Assembly (NCBI RefSeq): GCF_047495875.1
Contig: NC_092474.1
Location: 16,095,851-16,159,850, forward strand
From: Pithys albifrons albifrons
Lineage: Eukaryota; Chordata; Aves; Passeriformes; Thamnophilidae
DNA length: 64,000 nucleotides
Direction of reading: 5' to 3'
Within the stretch, counting starts at the first letter, position 1. Every line of letters begins with the position of its first letter. The translations under genes and the position numbers were made by a program. The notes beneath the pieces are model-generated. The model saw only the letters and a program-made list of their open reading frames with translations, searched no databases and had not been told where the DNA came from. Positions 12,801-26,062 of the stretch are shown here, piece after piece.

Positions 12801-15800
12801 AACGCACCGTCGAGCTTTGTGCCCAGGGAAAAGGTGGCAGCCCTGGGCTCTCAGCTGCCAATTTTTGGGCCCCATTAACCCTAGAAAAGGCACAATGGCT
12901 TTCTGTCCTGGCACCTTTTCCCAGGGAGAAATCTTCGCTGGCCCGGAATTCTGGGATGAGAAACGGCACATTCCCGGACTTGCAAGTGGCACGCGCCGTC
13001 GACATTTGCGCCCAGGGAAAAGGTGGCAGCCTTGGGCTGTCAGGTGCCAAAGATGGGGCCCCATTACCCCTAGAAAAGGCACAATGGCTTTCTGTCCTGA
13101 CACCTTTACCCAGAGAGGAATTGACTTCCGTCTAGAATTCTGGGCTGAAAAACGGCCCTTTCCCGGACCCGCACAGGGTATGCACCGTCGAGCTTTGCAC
13201 CCAGGGAAAAGGTGGCAGCCTTGGGCTCTCAGGTGCCAATGATGGGGCCCAATTAGCATTACAAAATACACAATGGCTTTGTCTCCTGGTACCTTTTCCC
13301 TCTGAGGAATCTTCATAGGTCTGGAATTCTGGGCTGAAAAATGAAACTTTCCCGGACCCACACGTGGAACGCTCCGTCGAGCTTTGTGCCCAGGGAAAAG
13401 GTGGAAGCCTTGGGCTCTCAGGTGTCAATTTTGGGGCCCCATTAACCCTGGAAAATGCACAATTACTTTCTGCCCTGGCACATTTTCCCTGGGAGAAATA
13501 TTCATCGACCTGGAATTCTGGGATGAGAAACAGCACATTCCTGGACCCGCAAGTGGCACGCACCGTTGAGCTTTGCGCTCAGGGAAAAGGAGGCAACCTC
13601 TGGCTCTCAGATGCCAGTGACGGGCCCCCATTAACACTAGAAATGGAACAATCGCTTTCTGTCCTGGGAGCCCTTTCCCTGGGAGGAGTCGTCATCCGTC
13701 TGGAATCCTGGGCTGAACAAAGCACTTTCTCTGACCTGCACGTGGCAGGCACCATCTAGCTTTGCGCCCAGGGAAGAGGTGACAGCCTTGGGTTCTCAGG
13801 TGCCAATGATGGGTCCTCGTTAACACTAGATAAATAACAATCGCTTTCTGTCCTGGCACCTTTTCCCAGGGAGGAATTTTCCTCCGTCTGGAATTCTGGG
13901 CTGAAAAACGGCACTTCCGGGGACCTGCAAGTGGAACGCACCCTCGAGCTTTGTGCCCAGGCAAAAGGTGGCAGCCTTGGGCTCTCAGGTGCCAATGATG
14001 GGGCCCAATTAGCATTACAAAATACACAATGGCTTTGTCTCCTGGTACCTTTTCCCTCTGAGGAATCTTCATAGGTCTGGAATTCTGGGCTGAAAAATGG
14101 CACTTTCACAGACCCGCACGTGGAAGGCTCCGTCGAGCTTTGCGCCCAGGGAAAAGGTGGCAGCCTTTGGCTCTCAGGTGTCAATTTTGGGGCCCCATTA
14201 ACCCTAGAAAAGGCACAATTGCTTTCTGCCCTGGCACCTTTTCCCTGGGAGAAATCTTCATCGGCCTCGAATTCTGGGATGAGAAACAGCACATTCCTGG
14301 ACCTGCAAGTGGCACGCACCGTTGAGCTTTGCGCTCAGGGAAAAGGTTGCAGCCTTGGGCTCTCAGGTGTCAATGATGGAGCCCCATTAACCCTAGAAAA
14401 GGAACAATCACTTTCTGTCCTGACAGCTTTTCCCAAGGAGGAATCTTCATCGGTCTGGAATTCTGGAATGAGAAACGGCAATTTCCCGGACCTTCACGTA
14501 GCACGCATGGTCGAGCTTTGCGCCCAGGGAAGAGGTGACAGCCTTGGGCTCTCAGGTGCCAATGATGGGGCCCGATTAAGCCTAGAAATGGAACAATTGC
14601 TTTCTGTCCTGGGAGCCTCTTCCCTGTGGGAGTCTTCATCCGTCTGGAATCCTTGGCTGAAAAACGGCACTTTCCTGGACAAAAAAGTGGGACGCGCCGT
14701 TGATGTTTGCGCCCACGGAAAAGGTGGCAGCCTTGAACTCTGAGGTGCCAATGATGGGGCACCACTGACCCTAGAAAAGGACAATTCGATTTCTGACCTG
14801 GCACCTTTTCCCTGGGAGGTGTCTTCGTCCGTCTGGAATTCTGGGCTTAGAAATCGCACTTCCCCGGACCCGCAAGTGGCACGCACCGTCGACATTTGCG
14901 CCCAGGCAAAAGGTGGCAGCCCTGGGCTCTCAGGTGCCAATGATGGGGCCCCGTTAATAGTAGAAAACTAACACTTGCTTTCTGTCCTGGCACCTTTTCC
15001 CAGGGAGGAATCTTCGCCCGTCTGGAAATCTGGATTCAGAAATGGCACTGCCCCAAACCCGCACAAGGTACACACCGTGGAGCTTTGCGCCCAGGGAAAA
15101 GGTGGCAGTCTTGGGCTCTCAGGTGCCAATGATGGGGCCCCATTACCTTTACAAAAAACACAATGGCTTTCTGTCCTGGCACCTTTTCCCTGGGAGGAGT
15201 CTTCATTGGTCTGGAATTCTGGGCTGTAAAATGGCACTTTCTGGGACCAGCACGTGGCACGCACTGTCGTGCTTTGCGCCCAGGGAAAAGGAGGCAACCT
15301 CTGGCTCTCAGATGTCAATGACGGGCCCCCATTAACACTAGAAATGGAACAATCGCTTTCTGTCCTGGGAGCCCTTTCCCTGGGAGGAGTCGTCATCCGT
15401 CTGGAATCCTGGGCTGAACAAAGCACTTTCTCTGACCTGCACGTGGCAGGCACCATCTAGCCTTGCGCCCAGGGAAGAGGTGACAACCTTGGGCTCTCAG
15501 GTGCCAATGATGGAGCCCGATTAACCCTAGAAATGGAAGAATCGCTTTCTTTCCTGGGAGCCTCTTCCCTGTGAGGAGTCTTCATCCGTCTGGAATTCAG
15601 GGCTGAAAAACGGCACTTTCCCGGACAAGAAAGTGGTACGTGCCGTTGATGTTTGCGCCCACGGAAAAGGTGGCAGCCTTGAACTCTGAGGTGCCAATGA
15701 TGGGGCACCATTGACCCAAGAAAAGGACAATTCGATTTCTGACCTGGCACCTTTTCCCTGGGAGGTGTCTTCGTCCGTCTGCAATTCTGCGCTGAAAAAT

Positions 15801-17159
15801 GGCACTTCCCCGGACCCGCAAGTGGCACGTGCCGTCGCCATTTGCGCCCAGGCAAAAGGTGGCAGCCTTGGGCTCTCAGGTGCCAATGATGGGGCCCCGT
15901 TAACATTAGAAAAATAACACTTGCTTTCTGTCCTGGCACCTTTTCCCAGGGAGGAATCTTCGTCCGTCTGGAAATCTGGGTTCAAAAATGGCTCTGCCCC
16001 AAACCCGCACAAGGTACACACCGTCGAGCTTTGCGCCCAGGGAAAAGGGGGCAGCCTTGAACTCTCAGGTGCCAATGATGGTGCCCCATTACCCCTACAA
16101 AAGGCACAATGGCTTTCTGTCCTGGCACCTTTTCCCAGGGAGGAATCTTCATCAGTTTGGAATTCTGCTCTGAGAATCGGCACTTTCCTGGACCCGCAAG
16201 TGGAACGCACCATCGAGCTTTGCGTCCAGGGAAAAGGTGGCAGTCTTGGGCTCTCAGATGCCAATGATGGGACCCCATTACCTTTACAAAAAACACAATG
16301 GCTTTCTGTCCTGGCACCTTTTCCTTGGGAGGAGTCTTCATTGGTCTGGAATTCTGGGCTGTAAAATGGCACTTTCTGGGACCAGCACGTGGCACGCGCT
16401 GTCGTGCTTTGCGCCCAGGGAAAAGGAGGCAACCTCTGGCTCTCAGATGCCAATGACGGCCCCCCATTAACACTAGAAATGGAACAATCGCTTTCTGTCC
16501 TGGGAGCCCTTTCCCTGGGAGGAGTCGTCATCGGTCTGGAATCCTGGGCTGAACAAAGCACTTTCTCTGACCTGCACGTGGCAGGCACCATCTAGCTTTG
16601 CGCCCAGGGAAGAGGTGACAGCCTTGGGTTCTCAGGTGCCAACGATGGGTCCCCGTTAACACTAGAAAAATAACACTTGCTTTCTGTCCTGGCACCTTTT
16701 CCCAGGGAGGAATCTTCATCTGTTTGGAATTTGGGTCTCAGAATCGGCACTTTCCTGGACCCGCAAGTGGAACGCACCATCGAGCTTTGCGTCCAGGGAA
16801 AAGGTGGCAGTCTTGGGCTCTCAGGTGCCAATGATGGGGCCCCATTACCTTTACAAAAAACACAATGGCTTTCTGTCCTGGCACCTTTTCCCTGGGAGGA
16901 GTCTTCATTGGTCTGGAATTCTGGGCTGTAAAATGGCACTTTCTGGGACCAGCACGTGGCACGCACTGTCATGCTTTGCGCCCAGGGAAAAGGAGGCAAA
17001 CTTGGGCTCTCAGATGCCAATGACATTAACACTAGAAATGGAACAACCGCTTTCTGTCCTGGGAGCCCTTTCTCTGGGAGGAGTCGTCATCGGTCTGGAA
17101 TCCTGGGCTGAACAAAGGTCTTTCTCTGACCTGCACGTGGCAGGCACCATCTAGCTTTG

Positions 17160-18340
17160 CGCCCAGGCAAAAGGTGGCAGCCTTGGGCTCTCAGCTGCCA
17201 AGGATGGGGCCCCGTTAACACTAGAAAAATAACACTTGCTTTCTGTCCTGGCACCTTTTCCCAGGGAGGAATCTTCGTCCGTCTGGAAATGTGGGTTCAA
17301 AAATGGCACTGCCACAAACCCGCACAAGGTACACACCGTCGAGCTTTGCGCCCAGGGAAAAGGGGGCAGCCTTGGGCTCTCAGCTGCCAATGATGGTGCC
17401 CCATTACCCCTGCAAAAGGCACAATGGCTTTCTGTCCTGGCACTTTTTCCCAGGGAGGAATCTTCATCGGTTTGGAATTCTGGTCTGAGAATCGGCACTT
17501 TCCTGGACCCGCAAGTGGAACGCACCATCTAGCATTGCGTCCAGGGAAAAAGTGGCAGTCTTGGGCTCTCAGGTGTCAATGATGGGACCCCATTACCTTT
17601 ACAAAAAACACAATGGCTTTCTGTCCTGGCACCTTTTCCCTGGGAGGTGTCTTCATTGGTCTGGAATTGTGGGCTGTAAAATGGCACTTTCTGGGACCAG
17701 CACGTGGCACGCACTGTCGTGCTTTGCGCCCAGGGAAAAGGAGGCAACCTCTGGCTCTCAGATGCCAATGACGGGCCCCCATTAACACTAGAAATGGAAC
17801 AATCGCTTTCTGTCCTGGGAGCCCTTTCCCTGGGAGGAGTCGTCAGCCGTCTGGAATCCTGGGATGAACAAAGGTCTTTCTCTGACCTGCACGTGGCAGG
17901 CACCATCTAGCTTTGCGCCCAGGCAAAAGGTGGCAGCCTTGGGCTCTCAGCTGCCAATGATGGGGCCCCGTTAACACTAGAAAAATAACACTTGCTTTCT
18001 GTCCTGGCACCTTTTCCCAGGGAGGAATCTTCGTCCGTCTGGAAATCTGGGTTCAAATATGGCACTGCCCCAAACCCGCACAAGGTACACACCGTCGAGC
18101 TTTGCGCCCAGGGAAAAGGGGGCAGCCTTGGGCTCTCAGCTGCCAATCATGGTGCCCCATTACCCCTGCAAAAGGCACAATGGCTTTCTGTCCTGGCACC
18201 TTTTCCCAGGGAGGAATCTTCATCGGTTTGGAATTCTGGTCTGAGAATCGGCACTTTCCTGGACCCGCAAGTGGAACGCACCATCTAGCATTGCGTCCAG
18301 GGAAAAGGTGGCAGTCTTGGGCTCTCAGGTGCCAATGATG
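17160..18340 (-). repeat. Tandem 756-bp higher-order repeat, second copy partial
   Basis: The segment from 17160 recurs from 17916 at an offset of 756 bp (4 monomers). Matching variants run to about 18340, including CACCATCTAGCATTGCG at 17523 and 18279. Beyond that the second copy moves to a different monomer type, so it covers only a little over two monomers. The 4-mer is the same as the one at 8290-9801. Confidence 0.8.
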
Positions 18341-21300
18341 GGGCCTCCTTACCCCTAGAAAAAGAACAATCGCTTTCTGTCCTGGCACCTTTTCCCTTGG
18401 AGGAATCTTCATTGGTCTGGAATTCTGGGCTGAAAAACGGCACTTCCCCAGACCTGCAAGTGGCACGCACCGTCGAGCTTTGCGCCCAGGGAAAAGGTGG
18501 CAGCCCTGGGCTCTCAGCTGCCAATTTTTGGGCCCCATTAACCCTACAAAAGGCACAATCGCTTTCTGTCCTGGCACCTTTTCCCAGGGAGAAATCTTCG
18601 CTGGCCTGGAATTCTGGGATGAGATACGGCACATTCCCGGACTTGCAAGTGGCACGCGCCGTCGACATTTGCGCTCAGGGAAAAGGTGGCAGCCTTGGGC
18701 TCTCAGGTGCCAAAGATGAGGTCCCATTAACCCTAGAAAAGGCACAATGGCTTTCTGTCCTGACACCTTTTCCCAGAGAGGAATCGACTTCCGTCTGGAA
18801 TCCTGGGCTGAAAAACGGCCCTTTCCCGGACCCGCACAGGGTATGCATCGTCAAGCTTTGCACCCAGGGAAAAGGTGGCAGCCTTGGGCTCTCAGGTGCC
18901 AATGATGGGGCCCCATTAGCATTACAAAATACACAATGGCTTTGTCTCCTGGTACCTTTTCCCTCTGAGGAATCTTCATAGGTCTGGAATTCTGGGCTGA
19001 TAAATGGCACTTCCCCGGACCCGCAAGTGGAACGCGCCGTCGACATTTGCTCCCAGGGAAAAGGTGGCAACCTTGGGCTCTCAGGTGCCAATGATGGGGT
19101 CCAATTTAGCCTAGAAATGGAGAAATCGATACCTGTCCTGGCACCTTTTCTCTCGGAGGAATCTTCATTGGTCTGGAATTCTGGAATGAGAAACGGCAAT
19201 TTCCCGGACCCTCACGTAGCACGCATGGTCGAGCTTTGCGCCCAGGGTATAGGAGGCAACCTTGGGCTCTCAGGTGCCAATGATGGAGCCCGATTAACCT
19301 TAGAAATGGAACAATCGCTTTCTTTCCTGGGAGCCTCTTCCCTGTGAGGAGTCTTCATCCGTCTGGAATTGAGGGCTGAAAAACGGCTCTTTCCCGGACA
19401 AGAAAGTGGTACGTGCCATTGATGTTTGGACCCAGGGAAAAGGTGGCAGCCTTGGGCTCTCAGGTGCCAATGATGGGGCCCCATTACCTTTACAAAAAGC
19501 ACAATGGCTTTCTGTCCTGGCACCTTTTCCCTGGGAGGAGTCTTCATTGGTCTGGAATTCTGGGCTGTAAAATGGCACTTTCTGGGACCAGCACGTGGCA
19601 CGCACTGTCGTGCTTTGCGCCCAGGGAAAAGGAGGCAACCTCTGGCTCTCAGATGCCAATGACGGGCCCCCATTAACACTAGAAATGGAACAATCGCTTT
19701 CTGTCCTGGGAGCCCTTTCCCTGGGAGGAGTCGTCAGCCATCTGGTATCCTGGGCTGAACAAAGCACTTTCTCTGACCTGCACGTGGCAGGCGCCATCTA
19801 GCTTTGCGCCCAGGGAAAAGGTGGCAGCCTTGGGTTCTCAGTTGTCAACGATGGAACCCCGTTAACACTAGATAAATAACAATCGCTTTCTGTCCTGGCA
19901 CCTTTTCCCTGGGAGGAATTTTCGTCCGTCTGGAATTCTGGGCTGAAAAACGGCACTTCCCCGGACCTGCAAGTGGAACGCACCGTTGAGCTTTGTGCCC
20001 AGGCAAAAGGTGGCAGCCTTGGGCTCTCAGGTGCCAATGATGGGGCCCCATTACCCCTAGAAAAAGAACAATCGCTTTCTGTCCTGGCACCTTTTCCCTG
20101 GGAGGAATCTTCATTGGTCTGGAATTCTGGGCTGAAAACGCCTCTTTCCCTTACCCGCATGTGGCACGCACCGTCGAGCTTTGCGCCCAGGGAAAAGGTG
20201 GCAGCCCTGGGCTCTCAGCTGCCAATTTTTGGGCCCCATTAACCCTAGAAAAGGCACAATGGCTTTCTGTCCTGGCACCTTTTCCCAGGGAGAAATCTTC
20301 GCTGGCCCGGAATTCTGGGATGAGAAACGGCACATTCCCGGACTTGCAAGTGGCACGCGCCGTCGACATTTGCGCTCAGGGAAAGGGTGGCAGCCTTGGG
20401 CTCTCAGGTGCCAAAGACGGGGCCCCATTACCCCTACAAAAGGCACAATGGCTTTCTGTCCTGACACCTTTTCCCAGAGAGGAATCGACTTCCATCTGGA
20501 ATTCTGGGCTGAAAAACGGCCCTTTCCCGGACCCGCACAGGGTATGCACCGTCGAGCTTTGCACCCAGGGAAAAGGTGGCAGTCTTGGGCTCTCAGGTGC
20601 CAATGATGGGTCCCAATTAGCATTACAAAATACACAATGGCTTTGTCTCCTGGTACCTTTTCCCTCTGAGGAATCTTCATAGGTCTGGAATTCTGGGCTG
20701 AAAAATGGCACTTTCCCGGACCCGCACGTGGAACGCTCCGCCGAGCTTTGCGCCCAGGGAAAAGGTGGCAGCCTTGGGCTCTCAGGTGTCAATTTTGGGG
20801 CCCCATTAACCCTAGAAAAGGCACAATTGCTTTCTGTCCTGGCACCTTTTCCCTGGGAGAAATCTTCATCGGCCTCGAATTCTGGGATGAGAAACAGCAC
20901 ATACCTGGACCCGCAAGTGGCACGCACCGTTGAGCTTTGCGCTCAAGGAAAAGGTTGCAGCCTTGGGCTCTCAGGTGTCAGTGATGGAGCCCCATTAACC
21001 CTAGAAAAGGAACAATCGCTTTCTGTCCTGGCACCTTTTCCCAGGGAGGAATTATCATCGGTCTGGAATTCTGGAATAAGAAACGGCAATTTCTCGGACC
21101 CTCACGTAGTATGCATGGTCGAGCTTTGCGCCCAGGGTATAGGAGGCAGCCTTGGGCTCTCAGGTGCCAATGATGGGGCCCGATTAACTCTAGAAATGGA
21201 ACAATCGCTTTCTGTCCTGTGAGTCTCTTCCCTGTGAGGAGTCTTCATCCGTCTGGAATTCAGGGCTGAAAAACGTCACTTTCCCAGACAAGAAAGTGGT

Positions 21301-24300
21301 ACGTGCCGTTGATGTTTGCGCCCACAGAAAAGGTGGCAGCCTTGAACTCTGAGGTGCCATTATGGGGCACCATTGACCCTAGAAAAGGACAATTCGATTT
21401 CTGACCTGGCACCTTTTCCCTGGGAGGTGTCTTCGTCCGTCTGGAATTCTGGGTTCAAAAATGGCACTTCCCCAGACCCGCAAGTGGCACGTGCATTCGA
21501 CATTTGTGCCCAGGCAAAAGGTGGCAGCCTTGGGCTCTCAGGTGCCAATGATGGGGCCCAGTTATCACTTGCTTTCTGTCCTGGCACCTTCTCCCTCTGA
21601 GGAATCTTCGTCCGTCTGGAAATCTGGCTTCAAAAATGGCACTGCCCCAAACCCGCACAAGGTACACACCGTCGAACTTTGCGCCCAGGGAAAAGGGGGC
21701 AGCCTTGGGCTCTCAGGTGCCAATGATGGTGCCCCATTACCCCTACAAAATGCACAATGGCTTTCTGTCCTGGCACCTTTTCCCAGGGAGGAATCTTCAT
21801 CGGTTTGGAATTCTGGTCTGAGAATCGGCACTTTCCTGGACCCGCAAGTGGAACGCACCATTGAGCTTTGCGTCCAGGGAAAAGGTGGCAGTCTTGGGCT
21901 CTCAGGTGCCAATGATGGGGCCCCATTACCTTTACAAAAAGCACAATGGCTTTCTGTCCTGGCACCTTTTCCCTGGGAGGAGTCTTCATTGGTCTGGAAT
22001 TCTGGGCTGTAAAATGGCACTTTCTGGGACCAGCACGTGGCACGCACTGTCGTGCTTTGCGCCCAGGGAAAAGGAGGCAACCTCTGGCTCTCAGATGCCA
22101 ATGACGGGCCCCCATTAACACTAGAAATGGAACAATCGCTTTCTGTCCTGGGAGCCCTTTCCCTGGGAGGAGTCGTCAGCCGTCTGGTATCCTGGGCTGA
22201 ACAAAGCACTTTCTCTGACCTGCACGTGGCAGGCACCATCTAGCTTTGCGCCCAGGGAAGAGGTGACAGCCTTGGACTCTCAGGTGCCAACGATGGGTCC
22301 CCGCTAACACTAGATAAATAACAATCGCTTTCTGTCCTGGCACCTTTTCCCTGGGAGGAATTTTCGTCCGTCTGGAATTCTGGGCTGAAAAACGGCACTT
22401 CCCCGGACCTGCAAGTGGAACGCACCATCGAGCTTTGTGCCCAGGCAAAAGGTGGCAGCCTTGGGCTCTCAGGTGCCTATGATGGGGCCCCATTACCCCT
22501 AGAAAAAGAACAATCGCTTTCTGTCCTGGCACCTTTTCCCTGGGAGGAATCTTCATTGGTCTGGAATTCTGGGCTGAAAACGGCTCTTTCCCTTACCCGC
22601 ATGTGGCACGCACCGTCGAGCTTTGCGTCCAGGGAAAAGGTGGCAGCCCTGGGCTCTCAGCTGCCAATTTTGGGGCCCCATTAACCCTAGAAAAGGCACA
22701 ATCGCTTTCTGTCCTGGCACCTTTTCCCAGTGAGAAATCTTCGCTGGCCCGGAATTTTGGGATGAGAAACGGCACATTCCCGGACTTGCAAGTGGTACGC
22801 GCCGTTGGCATTTGCGCCCAGGGAAAAGGTGGCAGCCTTGGGCTCTCAGGTGCCAAAGATGAGGCCCCATTACCCCTACAAAAGGCACAATGGCTTTCTG
22901 TCCTGACACCTTTTCCCAGAGAGGAATCGACTTCCATCTGGAATTCTGGGCTGAAAAACGGCCCTTTCCCGGACCCGCACAGGGTATGCACCGTCGAGCT
23001 TTGCACCCAGGGAAAAGGTGGCAGTCTTGGGCTCTCAGGTGCCAATGATGGGTCCCAATTAGCATTACAAAATACACAATGGCTTTGTCTCCTGGTACCT
23101 TTTCCCTCTGAGGAATCTTCGCTGGCCTGGAATTCTGGAATGAGAAACGGCAATTTCCCGGACCCTCACGTAGCACGCATGGTCGAGCTTTGCGCCCAGG
23201 GTATAGGAGGCAACCTTGGGCTCTCAGGTGCCAATGATGGGGCCCGATTAACCCTAGAAATGGAAGAATCGCTTTGTGTCCTTGGAGTCTCTTCCCTGTG
23301 AGGAGTCTTCATCCGTCTGGAATTGAGGGCTGAAAACGGCACTTTCCCGGACAAGAAAGTGGTATGCGCCGTTGATGTTCGCGCCCACGGAAAAGGTGGC
23401 AGCCTTGAACTCTCAGGTGCCATTATGGGGCACCATTGACCCTAGAAATAGACAATTCGATTTCTGACCTGGCACCTTTTCCCTGGGCAGTGTCTTCGTC
23501 CGTCTGGAATTCTGGGCTGAAAAATGGCACTTCCCCAGACCCGCAAGTGGCATGTGCCGTCGACATTTGTGCCCAGGCAAAAGGTGGCAGCCTTGGGCTC
23601 TCAGGTGCCAATGATGGGGCCCCATTAACACTTGCTTTCTGTCCTGGCACCTTTTCCCAGGGTGGAATCTTCGTCCGTCTGGAAATCTGGCTTCAAAACT
23701 GGCACTGCCCCAAACCCGCACAAGGTACACACCGTTGAGCGTTGTGCCCAGGGAAAAGGGGGCAGCCTTGAGCTCTCAGCTACCAATGATGGTGCCCCAT
23801 TACCCCTACAAAAGGCACAATGGCTTTCTGTCCTGGCACCTTTTCCCAGGGAGGAATCTTCATCGGTTTGGAATTCTGGTCTGAGAATCGGCACTTTCCT
23901 GGACCCGCAAGTGGAACGCACCATCGAGCTTTGCGTCCAGGGAAAAGGTGGCAGTCTTGGGCTCTCAGGTGCCAATGATGGGGCCCCATTACCTTTACAA
24001 AAAGCACAATGGCTTTCTGTCCTGGCACCTTTTCCCTGGGAGGAGTCTTCATTGGTCTGGAATTCTGGGCTGTAAAATGGCACTTTCTGGGACCAGCACG
24101 TGGCACGCACTGTCGTGCTTTGCGCCCAGGGAAAAGGAGGCAACCTCTGGCTCTCAGATGCCAATGACGGGCCCCCATTAACATTGGAAATGGAACAATC
24201 GCTTTCTGTCCTGGGAGCCCTTTCCCTGGGAGGAGTCGTCAGCCGTCTGGAATTCTGGGCTGAACAAAGCACTTTCTCTGACCTGCATGTGGCACGCACC

Positions 24301-26062
24301 ATCTAGCTTTGTGCCCACGGAAAAGGTGGCAGCCTTGGGCTCTCAGGTGCCAACGATGGGTCCCCGTTAACACTAGATAAATAACAGTCGCTTTCTGTCC
24401 TGGCACCTTTTCCCAGGGAGGAATTTTCGTCCATCTGGAATTCTGGGCTGAAAAACGGCACTTCCCCAGACCTGCAAGTGGAACGCACCGTCGAGCTTTG
24501 CGCCCAGGGAAAAGGTGGCAGCCCTGGGCTCTCAGCTGCCAATTTTTGGGCCCCATTAACCCTAGAAAAGGCACAATCGCTTTCTGTCCTGGCACCTTTT
24601 CCCAGGAAGAAATCTTCGCTGGCCTGGAATTCTGGGATGAGAAACGGCACATTCCCGGACTTGCAAGTGGTACGCGCCGTCGGCATTTGCGCCCAGGGAA
24701 AAGGTGGCAGCCTTGGGCTCTCAGGTGCCAAAGATGAGGCCCCATTACCCCTACAAAAGGCACAATTGCTTTCTGTGCTGACACCTTTTCCCAGAGAGGA
24801 ATCGACTTCCATCTGGAATTCTGGGCTGAAAAACGGCCCTTTCCCGGACCCGCACAGGGTATGCACCGTCGAGCTTTGCACCCAGGGAAAAGGTGGCAGT
24901 CTTGGGCTCTCAGGTGCCAATGATGGGTCCCAATTAGCATTACAAAATACACAATGGCTTTGTCTCCTGGTACCTTTTCCCTCTGAGGAATCTTCATAGG
25001 TCTGGAATTCTGGGCTGAAAAATGGCACTTTCCCGGACCCGCACGTGGAACGCTCCGTCGAGCTTTGCGCCCAGGGAAAAGGTGGCAGCCTTGGGCTCTC
25101 AGGTGTCAATTTTGGGGCCCCATTAACCCTAGAAAAGGCACAATTGCTTTCTGTCCTGGCACCTTTTCCCTGGGAGAAATCTTCATCGGCCTCGAATTCT
25201 GGGATGAGAAACAGCACATACCTGGACCCGCAAGTGGCACGCACCGTTGAGCTTTGCGCTCAGGGAAAAGGTTGCAGACTTCAGCTCTCAGGTGTCAATG
25301 ATGGAGCCCCACTAACCCTAGAAAAGGCGCAATCGCTTTCTGTCCTGGCACCTTTTCCCAGGGAGGAATCTTCATCGGTCTGGAATTCTGGAATGAGAAA
25401 CGGCAATTTCCCGGACCCTCACGTAGCACGCATGGTCGAGCTTTGCGCCCAGGGTATAGGAGGCAACCTTGGGCTCTCAGGTGCCAATGATGGGGCCCGA
25501 TTAACCCTAGAAATGGAACAATCGCTTTCTGTCCTGGGAGTCTCTTCCCTGTGAGGAGTCTTCATCCGTCTGGAATTGAGGGCTGAAAACGGCACTTTCC
25601 CGGACAAGAAAGTGGTACGCGCCGTTGATGTTTGCGCCCACAGAAAAGGTGGCAGCCTTGAACTCTCAGGTGCCATTATGGGGCACCATTGACCCTAGAA
25701 AAGGACAATTCGATTTCTGACCTGGCACCTTTTCCCAGGGAGGAATCTTCGTCCGTCTGGAAATCTGGCTTCAAAAATGGCACTGCCCCAAACCCGCACA
25801 AGGTACACACCGTTGAGCTTTGCGCCCAGGGAAAAGGGGGCTGCCTTGAGCTCTCAGCTGCCAATGATGGTGCCCCATTACCCCTACAAAAGGCACAATG
25901 GCTTTCTGTCCTGGCACCTTTTCCCAGGGAGGAATCTTCATCGGTTTGGAATTCTGGTCTGAGAATCGGCACTTTCCTGGACCCGCAAGTGGAACGCACC
26001 ATCGAGCTTTGCGTCCAGGGAAAAGGTGGCAGTCTTGGGCTCTCAGGTGCCAATGATGGGGC